DNA of 64,000 bases from CAKZNE01 sp964485405 (lineage in GTDB: Bacteria > Bacteroidota > Bacteroidia > Flavobacteriales > Schleiferiaceae): assembly GCA_964485405.1 (NCBI GenBank), contig CAZAJG010000009.1, positions 43,330-107,329 on the forward strand. Direction: 5' to 3'. Within the stretch, counting starts at the first letter, position 1, and each line of letters begins with the position of its first letter. Positions 15,781-24,042 of the stretch are shown piece by piece. The notes under the pieces were generated by a model. The model ran no database searches and was not told the origin of the DNA. It saw nothing but the letters and a program-made list of their open reading frames with translations. Position numbers and translations under genes: made by a program.

Positions 15781-16818
15781 TTGGGTGTTTTGAGAAAAAG
15801 ATTTAAAATAAATGGCAATTATTTGAATTTCAATGAAATAAATTTAATTGAAGCAGAAGAGATTCAACCCGTTAAAAAATTCTTGAAGCAATATTACGAT
15901 GACGACAATACCTATACAGCTCATACTTCTGGGTCTACCGGGCATCCCAAGGAAATTCGATTGCCAAAAGCATTTATGAAAGCTTCTGCAAAGAAAACAC
16001 TGAGTTTTCTTGGAATTAAGCCTGGAGACAAAACCCTATTATGTATTTCAGCCGACCATATTGGTGGTATTATGATGTTGGTAAGATGGGTGCACGGTGA
16101 TTTAGACCTTTATGTTCAAAAACCCAACTCAAAACCCTTAGAAACTACCAAGATTTCAATAGATTTTGCCGCTATGGTACCCATGCAGCTTATGAACTCT
16201 ATTCAAGATCTGTCAAAAGTGAAAAAGCTTATTATTGGAGGCGGAGCAATAAACCCAACTTTTGAAAAAAACACAAATTGGGAAACCATATCTACTCATG
16301 TTTACCATACGTATGGCATGACGGAAACTTTATCTCATATTGCTTTACGTGATGTATCAAAAGCGCGTGACTATTTTGAGGCATTGAGTAATACTCGCTT
16401 TTCGTTGGATTCTAGAAGTTGTTTGGTGATTAACTCCCCGGATATCGGTGTTTTTGATTTAGTGACCAATGACGTGGTGAATCTAATTGACCGTAACCGG
16501 TTTATTTGGAAAGGTAGATTTGATAACGTAGTTAATAGTGGCGGGATAAAACTGTTTCCAGAAGAGATAGAAAAGGCTTTGAGTGGCTTAAGTATACCTT
16601 ATTTTTTAACAGGAGAACCTGACCTGGTGTTAGGGAGTAAATTAGTCCTTTTAGTGGAGGGAGATGAAGCTCAACATGGAGAAGAGGTAAGGAATGCGAT
16701 TAAAGGCTTAGGCAAATACCAAAAACCAAGAGAGATTCTCTATCTCAATCAATTCCAATACACAGATACAGATAAAATTAAGCGGAACTATACTTTAAAA
16801 TTATATCGAAATTCATAA
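15781..16818 (+). CDS. menE: o-Succinylbenzoate-CoA ligase (short MenE-like AMP-binding enzyme)
   Basis: A 345-residue adenylate-forming enzyme that activates o-succinylbenzoate with ATP and CoA. Visible motifs are the phosphate loop TSGSTGHPKE, YGMTETLSHIAL, the hinge/ribose region GRFDNVVNSGGIKLFPEEIE and the C-terminal lysine region TDTDKIKRN. The protein lacks most of the usual N-terminal subdomain, as is common for MenE of Bacteroidota. Assignment rests on the men-gene neighbourhood. Start is TTG at 15781 (or TTG at 15790); no ATG precedes the conserved region. The gene is separated from menC by the opposing TonB-receptor gene, so it needs its own promoter. Confidence 0.85.
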   Translation: MGVLRKRFKINGNYLNFNEINLIEAEEIQPVKKFLKQYYDDDNTYTAHTSGSTGHPKEIRLPKAFMKASAKKTLSFLGIKPGDKTLLCISADHIGGIMMLVRWVHGDLDLYVQKPNSKPLETTKISIDFAAMVPMQLMNSIQDLSKVKKLIIGGGAINPTFEKNTNWETISTHVYHTYGMTETLSHIALRDVSKARDYFEALSNTRFSLDSRSCLVINSPDIGVFDLVTNDVVNLIDRNRFIWKGRFDNVVNSGGIKLFPEEIEKALSGLSIPYFLTGEPDLVLGSKLVLLVEGDEAQHGEEVRNAIKGLGKYQKPREILYLNQFQYTDTDKIKRNYTLKLYRNS

Positions 16819-16863
16819 AACCTAAAGCCTAATGTGTATTTTAGGCAATATCAATTCTTTTAT

Positions 16864-17709
16864 ATGCAAACCGATTCCTCAACCCGAAGCTGTAAAAATT
16901 GCGGACATTCTTATTCTGGTTTATACTGTTCTTCATGCGGACAGAAGTATATAAACAAGCGAATAACGCTTAAGGATAGTATACATAGTGTAGTTGATGT
17001 TATTTTCAATTGGGAACGCGGGATGTGGTATACGATTAGAATGCTAATAACAAAACCCAGTAGGGTAATTCAAGATTATCTTAATGGTATAACCAGACCT
17101 TATATTCACCCGTTTCGATTTTTGTTCTTGTGGGTTACGATTCAAGTATTTTTTGTTGTCAGTAGCGGTATGCTTGATTACTCTCAATCTGAAATTGCCC
17201 AAGGTATGAATGAGGGGATGGGCGTAGATCAATCTCAACAAAACGAATTTGGCATACTGATACAACAAAAACTTAAACAGTATATAACTCTGTTTTTGGT
17301 AATGAGTATTCCCTTATTGGCTTTTACTACTAAACTTTTTTTCAGGAAAAAGAAATATAATTTTGCCGAACATCTAGTCTTAAACTCATACGCATATGGA
17401 CAATCGCTAGTACTCAGCTTTTTAATTTTACCATTATACTTCATAAACCACGGTTGGTCTTTTTGGATTCAAATTGCTAATTTCTTTATCAGTATCGCAT
17501 ACATGGCTTATTTGTATAAGTCTGTTTTTGAGGGTAACGCGATCATTGTTTTTTTAAAAACTATAATTGTTATGGTTCTATGGATATTAGGAGTTGTTCT
17601 TGTAATGGCCCTAGCTATGGTTGCTTTTATGTTTTTCATGGCTATTTCTAATCCCGAGACATTGAGACAAATTAAAGAAAGCAGCGAGACAGCACTCTTG
17701 ATATTATAA
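16864..17709 (+). CDS. DUF3667 zinc-ribbon membrane protein
   Basis: A 281-residue protein with an N-terminal zinc ribbon (CKNCG and CSSCGQKY) followed by a conserved TLKDSIHSVVDVIFNWERGM segment and about five hydrophobic helices (first near residues 85-105, the rest between 145 and 270). This is the DUF3667 pattern, common in Bacteroidota and of unknown function. Start at the ATG 16864 places the zinc ribbon near the N terminus; a GTG at 16834 would add ten residues. It follows menE by 45 bases. Confidence 0.8.
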   Translation: MQTDSSTRSCKNCGHSYSGLYCSSCGQKYINKRITLKDSIHSVVDVIFNWERGMWYTIRMLITKPSRVIQDYLNGITRPYIHPFRFLFLWVTIQVFFVVSSGMLDYSQSEIAQGMNEGMGVDQSQQNEFGILIQQKLKQYITLFLVMSIPLLAFTTKLFFRKKKYNFAEHLVLNSYAYGQSLVLSFLILPLYFINHGWSFWIQIANFFISIAYMAYLYKSVFEGNAIIVFLKTIIVMVLWILGVVLVMALAMVAFMFFMAISNPETLRQIKESSETALLIL

Positions 17710-17811
17710 ATCTAAGTGTAATTGTATAATCTTTCTTAAGTTTCAAACGTACCTGTAAACAATAGAAGTTAACGGTGACTCATCATGAGTTTATTTTACG
17801 TTTAAATAATG

Positions 17812-17819
17812 TATTTTTG
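17812..17819 (+). promoter_or_regulatory. Putative -7 box for the anchor-L cargo gene
   Basis: TATTTTTG matches TAnnTTTG exactly and ends 25 bases before the ATG at 17845. An exact -33 TTG is not obvious at the ideal distance. Confidence 0.45.
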
Positions 17820-17844
17820 AAGGTAAACAGCACGAATATTTCTT

Positions 17845-20070
17845 ATGAAGGGTTTACTCAAATCTTTTACCTTAATCGTTTTAGTACTGACAGGAAGCTT
17901 AAGCAAGCTTATGGGACAGGTTACGGTCAACAATGCGGCTCCCTACAATGATCCAATTTGGTTAGTAAACAATGTTCTGGTAGATAGCAACCAAGTAATT
18001 CTTCCAGCTTTCAATCCTCCGTTTTCCGGTATTGTACTGAATCAACCAACAAGTACTCAAATTGGTTATTTCGATGCTACAGGGACCAATTTTCCATTAA
18101 AGAGTGGAATAATATTGGCTACGGCCGGAATTGATGTTGCCAGACCTGGTGCATCATTTACTAACCCCAATACAGCCCGTCCCGATGCAGATTTGGATGG
18201 TGTTTTATCCTCTCTTGGATTAACAGCTCAAACGCTTTTTGATAAATCTGTCATTGAGTTTTCTTTTACTGCCGTATCTGATTCTATCAAGTTTGAATAC
18301 GTATTTGCTTCTAATGAATATTCAAATTATACCTGCACCGGCTTCAATGATGTTTTTGGTTTCTTTCTCACTGGTTCAGGAATTAATGGGGATCCAAATA
18401 TGTCTACCGTTAATGTTGCTCGTATTCCAAACACTAATGTGCCCGTTGCCATTAACACAGTAAATGGAGGGGCTCCAACTGGAGGTGGGCAAGCAAGCAA
18501 TTGCTTATCTGCAAATCCAAATTATGTGGCGCACAGCATTTATTTCAACAATAATCCAAGTTTAAATGCAGTAAACTTTAATGGATATACGCGAGTGTTT
18601 CAAGCAGAAGCTGAAGTAGTTTGTGGAAATACTTATCACATTAAACTTGCTATTACCGATGTGGTGGATGGGGCTTTAAATTCCGCAGTATTTTTAGGAG
18701 AAAACAGTTTTAAATCGCCCACTTACAAATTTACTCCCATACCTAATGCCAATAATAGTTTTGTAGATACAGCCTTGGTAGAAGGTTGCAGTGTAACCCC
18801 ACTTATTCTAGAAAAGCAAGGAAGCTTTTTAGGAAAGGATGTAGCTACAACTATAAAAACGAGTGGAACGGCTATAGAGGGGGTGGATTATTTACAAATC
18901 ACGGATAGTGTTTTTATGCCATCTGGTAAAAGGTTTGACACGATTTATATTCAAGGAATAAATGATGGATTAGTTGAGGGTGTTGAAACTATAATACTGG
19001 ATTTTGAGCAAGTAATGACAGGCTGTAGTTTTAGTCTAAAAGGTTCTCATACACTTTACCTTAGAGATAAAACACCGCTACAGGCTTCCATTGCAATAGG
19101 ATCTGCAACCGATACGATTAAATGTCCAACAGATTCAATTCTGTTAACGGTTACAGCTTCCGGAGGTGACGGTGTCTCGTTTTTAGGTTGGCTAGATGAT
19201 CCAACTCTTACTTCACCGAATAGGTATGTTTCACCTCCAAACAACACAACATATTACTTTTACTTTACGGATGAATGTAATACCGATACGGTAATAGATA
19301 GTATTCAGATTTATACTTTATTGAATGATCCATTGGCACTGGCTGAACAAGAGTATGTTGTTTGTGATGGAGATCGAATTGTTCTAGAACCAGAAATAAG
19401 CGGAGGTAGCCCTCCGTATGTAATCAGTTGGTTTAATAACTCCAATCTTTCCACTGTGGAAGTACAGCCGATATCAGATACAAATTGGATTGCATATTCG
19501 GTTACTGACTTTTGCGGGGTTCAGCTTTTTGACTCTATTCTAGTGGCCAGAGATACAGGTATTAAGCCAAATTTTGAATCTGAAATTGATTTCGGTGACC
19601 CTTTAACGGTTAGCTTTTTATCAGACCCAGCATTAAGAATTTCTTATTTATGGGATTTTGGAGATGGAAACATATCTACAGATAAAGACCCTACACACAC
19701 TTATGACGATCCTGGGCAGTATAATGTTACCCTAACGGTTTTAACGCCTGATAGTTGCATTAAACAAGTGAGTAGAGTAATAGAGGTTGAGGAAATTTAT
19801 GAGTTGTATATCCCCAATGCTTTTACTCCAAATGGAGATAGTAAGAACGACTTTTTCACCATTCAAGGTACGGGGATTGAGAATTATGAAATCATGATCT
19901 TCAATAGATGGGGTAAATTGGTTTTTCAGTCTAGTGATATTGAAAATGCTTGGGATGGCAGGTTCAACGGCACTACAGTTCAATCAGGAGTATACTCCTA
20001 TCGAATATCTGTAACCACGACTTTTGGCGGAAAGAGAGAGAGAAGAGGAACTCTTACTCTGTATAATTGA
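17845..20070 (+). CDS. Choice-of-anchor-L, PKD and T9SS type-B sorting domain protein
   Basis: A 741-residue secreted protein. In order: signal peptide (1-24, ending KLMGQ), a choice-of-anchor-L domain (about 25-240, with GIILATAGI, FEYVFASNEYSNY, FNDVFGFFLTG), a Calx-beta-like stretch (about 315-405, with GTAIEGVDY and DGLVEGVETIILDF), a region with paired cysteines, a PKD domain (about 580-650; WDFGDGNISTDKDPTHTY) and a gliding-motility-associated C-terminal domain (about 655-741; YIPNAFTPNGDSKNDFF, then FNRWGKLVF and GVYSYRI), which marks T9SS type-B cargo. Such proteins are exported across the outer membrane and held at the surface. The ligand is unknown. It is monocistronic, with a perfect -7 box upstream. 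Confidence 0.9.
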   Translation: MKGLLKSFTLIVLVLTGSLSKLMGQVTVNNAAPYNDPIWLVNNVLVDSNQVILPAFNPPFSGIVLNQPTSTQIGYFDATGTNFPLKSGIILATAGIDVARPGASFTNPNTARPDADLDGVLSSLGLTAQTLFDKSVIEFSFTAVSDSIKFEYVFASNEYSNYTCTGFNDVFGFFLTGSGINGDPNMSTVNVARIPNTNVPVAINTVNGGAPTGGGQASNCLSANPNYVAHSIYFNNNPSLNAVNFNGYTRVFQAEAEVVCGNTYHIKLAITDVVDGALNSAVFLGENSFKSPTYKFTPIPNANNSFVDTALVEGCSVTPLILEKQGSFLGKDVATTIKTSGTAIEGVDYLQITDSVFMPSGKRFDTIYIQGINDGLVEGVETIILDFEQVMTGCSFSLKGSHTLYLRDKTPLQASIAIGSATDTIKCPTDSILLTVTASGGDGVSFLGWLDDPTLTSPNRYVSPPNNTTYYFYFTDECNTDTVIDSIQIYTLLNDPLALAEQEYVVCDGDRIVLEPEISGGSPPYVISWFNNSNLSTVEVQPISDTNWIAYSVTDFCGVQLFDSILVARDTGIKPNFESEIDFGDPLTVSFLSDPALRISYLWDFGDGNISTDKDPTHTYDDPGQYNVTLTVLTPDSCIKQVSRVIEVEEIYELYIPNAFTPNGDSKNDFFTIQGTGIENYEIMIFNRWGKLVFQSSDIENAWDGRFNGTTVQSGVYSYRISVTTTFGGKRERRGTLTLYN

Positions 20071-20167
20071 CAACCTCCGTTGTATAAAATTCTCGATTTA
20101 AGCATTTAAGTTTTCAAGGGTAATAGTAAATTGAAACCCTCGTTAACTATATGCACAATATTGATCG

Positions 20168-21091
20168 TTGAACAAATATTATCAAATACTAGGTTTAAAA
20201 GAAAGCGCAAGTAAAGAGGAGATTAAAAAAGCTTATCGCAAGCTCGCGATGAAATATCACCCTGATGTTAACCCAAGCGCAAAAGCAAAGTCTAAATTCC
20301 TTGAAATATTGGAGGCTTATGAGTACTTGACAGGGGTTCGTCAAGCGAGAAAAGGTAAAAAGGTGTCACCAGAAGATCTTCAAAAGATTAAAGATCTGAT
20401 GAAGAAAGTGGCAAAAGAAAAAGCCAGGGAAAAGTATAGGGAAAGAGCAGAGCAACTTCGAAAACAAAAGGCAAAAGATCAATCTAACCAGTATTCTCAA
20501 GCAGTTTACATTTTAGCCGCCTTGGTTGTACTCTTTTTATCCCTTCGAACAGGTAGTAAATGGTATGGAAATATGATTATCAATGACAAGCCATTGGTAA
20601 CAACAGCTCAAGTAACTGGTATTGGTCAGAATCGCATGATTTATGTATTTAGGGTAGGAGATAGCCTTGTTGAAGCCGATCAATATGTCCATAGAAATCA
20701 ACTCACTATGATTGCTGAGAATGGAATGCCATTAAAAATTGGAAATGAATTTGAGATCACTTATAATAAAGATAAGCCCAGTTTTCATAGAATAAATTTT
20801 GAAAAAGTTTCCGCAGAAACGTTGAACTATTATATGGCGTTAACATCAAATGAGTTCAAAAAAATTTATGCTAAGGATTGGCAAGGGTTGTCTACATCTG
20901 AGATAAAACGATCAGCTGATTGTCTTACCTTACTTACTTTTAATAAGTTTAGGTTTGATGGTTTAAGCGAAGTTTGTTTTAGAAAAACGTCTTTTCTAGA
21001 TAACTTTTCCCATAACTCCATAAGTTGGTATTTCTTTAGAAGAAAACAGGAGTATCAAGAAATGTATAAATCTTGTGATTTGAAGCATTAA
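20168..21091 (+). CDS. Membrane-anchored J-domain protein
   Basis: A 307-residue protein. The J domain covers residues 3-65 with the Hsp70-stimulating HPD at 31-33 inside KLAMKYHPDVNP. A long Lys/Arg/Glu-rich helix (about 68-108) leads to one transmembrane segment (about 112-130), and the remaining 175 residues form an unrecognised domain. It may recruit DnaK to the membrane; the client is unknown. It starts at TTG: the sequence M-N-K-Y-Y-Q-I-L-G-L fits the J-domain start exactly, and no other start codon gives it. Confidence 0.85.
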   Translation: MNKYYQILGLKESASKEEIKKAYRKLAMKYHPDVNPSAKAKSKFLEILEAYEYLTGVRQARKGKKVSPEDLQKIKDLMKKVAKEKAREKYRERAEQLRKQKAKDQSNQYSQAVYILAALVVLFLSLRTGSKWYGNMIINDKPLVTTAQVTGIGQNRMIYVFRVGDSLVEADQYVHRNQLTMIAENGMPLKIGNEFEITYNKDKPSFHRINFEKVSAETLNYYMALTSNEFKKIYAKDWQGLSTSEIKRSADCLTLLTFNKFRFDGLSEVCFRKTSFLDNFSHNSISWYFFRRKQEYQEMYKSCDLKH

Positions 21092-21142
21092 TAATAATTC
21101 CAAAGTATTTACCTCACAGAATGGAATACAGCTGATTGATTG

Positions 21143-21173
21143 TTGGCTACCAGCTGGATTTGATCTAATTTTG
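21143..21173 (+). promoter_or_regulatory. hisS-hutH promoter (Bacteroidetes -33/-7 type)
   Basis: TTG (21143-21145), a 20-base spacer and TAATTTTG (21166-21173) match the Bacteroidetes promoter consensus TTG-N(17-23)-TAnnTTTG. The predicted start of transcription is near 21178-21180, giving a leader of about 18 bases before the hisS ATG. Confidence 0.6.
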
Positions 21174-21196
21174 CCTCGCTAATTTTTTTAAAGTAT

Positions 21197-22522
21197 ATGT
21201 CTTCAAAACCAAGTTTACCAAAAGGAACTAGAGATATTTTACCTCAATCTATGCTCCAAAGAGAATATATATTGAAGGTTGTAAAAGAAGTGTTCAAAAA
21301 GTATGGCTTCCAGCCCATAGAAACACCAGCTATGGAAAAGGCATCTACGCTAACTGGTAAGTATGGGGAGGAGGGAGATCGATTAATTTTTAAAGTATTA
21401 CCGAGAGGCGATAAGTTGAAGAAACAGGGAGCAACCATAGTGCCTGATGAAGCACTTAGGTATGATTTAACTGTGCCTTTTGCACGTTTTGTAGTTCAAC
21501 ATCAAAACGATATTCAGTTTCCGTTTAAGCGCTATCAGATTCAACCGGTTTGGAGAGCTGATAGGCCACAAAAAGGTAGATATAGAGAGTTTTATCAATG
21601 TGACGCGGATGTAGTAGGTTCTAGGTCTCTTCTATTGGAATTGGATTTTGTGAAGATTTATGATGAGGTTTTTAAAAAATTAGGAATTCAAGCTTCAATT
21701 AAAATTAACAATCGAAAAGTTTTAGCTGGCCTCGCAGAGTTCATGCAAATTGAAAATCGAATTATAGATTTCACTATTTCTTTGGATAAGCTGGATAAAG
21801 TTGGAGTAGATGGTGTTTTAAAAGACTTGGATGACAAGGGCTTTGACGAAAAAGTAAAAGATACTTTTTTAAAAATCGTTTCGGTTCAAAATGAAAATTT
21901 TGAAGCTCGTCTAAAAGTTATGCAAGACCTTCTTGCCGATTCAAATATTGGAAAAGAAGGACTTGATGAACTTGGTTTTGTATTTAAAAATACTCCAAAA
22001 GATATCCCATTGAATTTGGAGCTTACATTGGCGAGAGGGTTAGACTATTACACAGGATCAATCTTTGAAGTTACCGCTGACGGGGTTGCATTAGGATCTA
22101 TTGGAGGAGGAGGTAGATACGATGATTTGACTGGAATTTTTGGTCTTAAAAACTTACCTGGTATTGGAATCTCTTTTGGACTAGACCGAATACAACTCGT
22201 TATGGAAGAGTTGAATGCTTTTCCTGAAATGACTCAAGAAGCAACGAAGGTTTTATTCATCAACTTTGGCTTAGAGGAAGCTCTTTTTTCACAACAAATT
22301 GCAGATACACTTAGGCAAAATAATATAAAAGCTGAAGTTTACCCAGATAGCAGTAAAATCGGAAAGCAAATGGATTATGCCAATAAAAAGTCCATTCAAA
22401 CGGTGGTGCTCATTGGCAGTGCAGAAATGAAAACAGGTGCTTTAAATGTTAAAAACATGGTGTCAGGAGAGCAAAAAGAAATGACTCTTGATCAATTGAT
22501 TTCGGCATTATCCCTAAACTAG
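21197..22522 (+). CDS. hisS: Histidyl-tRNA synthetase
   Basis: A 441-residue class II synthetase that charges tRNA-His. It shows the N-terminal LPKGTRDILP, motif 2 region YDLTVPFARFV, the histidine-specific boxes LARGLDYYTGSIFEV and GGGGRYDDLTGIFG, motif 3 PGIGISFGLDRI and a C-terminal anticodon-binding domain. All key parts are present. The ATG lies 18 bases after the predicted transcription start. It is followed 11 bases later by hutH. Confidence 0.97.
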   Translation: MSSKPSLPKGTRDILPQSMLQREYILKVVKEVFKKYGFQPIETPAMEKASTLTGKYGEEGDRLIFKVLPRGDKLKKQGATIVPDEALRYDLTVPFARFVVQHQNDIQFPFKRYQIQPVWRADRPQKGRYREFYQCDADVVGSRSLLLELDFVKIYDEVFKKLGIQASIKINNRKVLAGLAEFMQIENRIIDFTISLDKLDKVGVDGVLKDLDDKGFDEKVKDTFLKIVSVQNENFEARLKVMQDLLADSNIGKEGLDELGFVFKNTPKDIPLNLELTLARGLDYYTGSIFEVTADGVALGSIGGGGRYDDLTGIFGLKNLPGIGISFGLDRIQLVMEELNAFPEMTQEATKVLFINFGLEEALFSQQIADTLRQNNIKAEVYPDSSKIGKQMDYANKKSIQTVVLIGSAEMKTGALNVKNMVSGEQKEMTLDQLISALSLN

Positions 22523-22533
22523 AAAGATAAATA

Positions 22534-24042
22534 ATGAACAATAATCCAGCCTTAATAAGTCCTCAGAGTATCACTCTTAAAGAATTGTACGAGCTCTATT
22601 ATCACTCGGAAGAATTACAGCTTTCAGATGAGTCTAGAGAGAGCATTAAAAAGTGCAGAGACTATTTAAACCAAAAGGTTGAAAAACATGAAAAACCTAT
22701 TTATGGTATAAATACAGGTTTTGGGTCTCTTTACAATATAAGCATAGAAGGACATGACTTGGAAGATTTGCAGGAAAATTTGGTGAAATCCCATGCTTGC
22801 GGAACGGGAGACGAGGTTTCTTTGGAGATGATAAGGATGATGATTTTGCTAAAGGTAAGATCACTGTCCTTTGGTCATTCTGGTATTAGCCTAGATGTGG
22901 TAGAACGTTTATTAGAATTTTATAAGCATCAGGTTTTTCCAGTGGTTTATGAGCAAGGTTCATTGGGAGCTTCTGGTGATTTAGCACCATTGGCACATCT
23001 ATCATTGCCCTTGCTAGGAGAAGGAGAGGTGTATCATGAAGGTGAGCGTAAAACTGCCAAAAACTGTTTGGATGAACTTGGGCTAAAGCCATTGAGATTA
23101 CAGTCTAAAGAAGGTTTAGCGCTCTTAAACGGTACTCAGTTTATGCTGAGCTATGGCTGCATTTCATTAATGAGGTTGAAAAAACTATCTTATTTAGCGG
23201 ATTTAATTGGGGCTATATCCTTAGATGCTTTTGACGGACGAAAAGAACCCTTTAATGAGTTAATTCATTTGGTTAGGCCTCATAAAGGTCAACTAAAAAC
23301 CGCTGAGAACATTAGAGAGTTTTTAAGTGCAAGCGAATTAATTGACCGAGAGAAAAGCCATGTACAAGATCCTTATTCATTCCGTTGTATGCCTCAAGTT
23401 CATGGAGCTACAAAGGATGCGTTGGATTACATTTCGAAAATTTTCACAACAGAAACGAATTCTGTAACCGATAACCCAACTATTTTCCCGGATGATGACT
23501 TGATTATTTCTGGTGGAAATTTTCATGGGCAAACGTTGGCCTTAGCTTTGGATCAAATGGCTATTGCAGCAGCTGAATTAGCTAGCATATCAGAAAGAAG
23601 AACCTACTTACTGATTAGTGGTCAAAGAGGTTTACCGCCTTTTCTTGTTGCTTCTCCGGGTTTAAATAGTGGACTTATGATTGCTCAATATACCGCAGCA
23701 TCTGTAGTAAGTCAGAATAAACAGCTTTGCACTCCGGCATCTATTGATTCTATAGTTTCTTCGAATGGACAAGAGGATCATGTAAGTATGGGGGCAAATG
23801 CAGCAACTAAAGCGAATAAGGTTGTTGAAAATCTAGAAACGGTAATAGCAATTGAATTGATAGCGGCTTCTCAAGCGCTTCATTTTAGAAAAGAGAAAAC
23901 ATCACCATTTTTAGCATCCTTTTTAGAAAGTTTTCGATCAGAGATTCCTTTTATAGACAAGGATAGAATCTTATCTGAAGACATTAAAAACGCAAAAACT
24001 TTTATACAAAATCTAGAAATAGATACGGACTTGATCTTCTAG
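22534..24042 (+). CDS. hutH: Histidine ammonia-lyase
   Basis: A 502-residue lyase converting histidine to urocanate and ammonia. The electrophilic MIO cofactor forms from Ala146-Ser147-Gly148 in GSLGASGDLAPLAH. Tyr57 in YGINTGFGSL, SHACGTG with His87 and GQEDHVSMG with the histidine-specific glutamate favour histidine over tyrosine or phenylalanine as substrate. It follows hisS by 11 bases and is probably in the same operon, so histidine charging and histidine breakdown would be co-expressed. No hutU, hutI or hutG is in the window. Its 3' end overlaps the convergent cargo gene by four bases. Confidence 0.93.
   Translation: MNNNPALISPQSITLKELYELYYHSEELQLSDESRESIKKCRDYLNQKVEKHEKPIYGINTGFGSLYNISIEGHDLEDLQENLVKSHACGTGDEVSLEMIRMMILLKVRSLSFGHSGISLDVVERLLEFYKHQVFPVVYEQGSLGASGDLAPLAHLSLPLLGEGEVYHEGERKTAKNCLDELGLKPLRLQSKEGLALLNGTQFMLSYGCISLMRLKKLSYLADLIGAISLDAFDGRKEPFNELIHLVRPHKGQLKTAENIREFLSASELIDREKSHVQDPYSFRCMPQVHGATKDALDYISKIFTTETNSVTDNPTIFPDDDLIISGGNFHGQTLALALDQMAIAAAELASISERRTYLLISGQRGLPPFLVASPGLNSGLMIAQYTAASVVSQNKQLCTPASIDSIVSSNGQEDHVSMGANAATKANKVVENLETVIAIELIAASQALHFRKEKTSPFLASFLESFRSEIPFIDKDRILSEDIKNAKTFIQNLEIDTDLIF

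Noticed and set aside
22534..24042. Tyrosine or phenylalanine ammonia-lyase (as in flexirubin or aryl-polyene synthesis)
   Set aside because: SHACGTG and QEDHVSMG are the histidine-type selectivity sequences, and no pigment genes are nearby.
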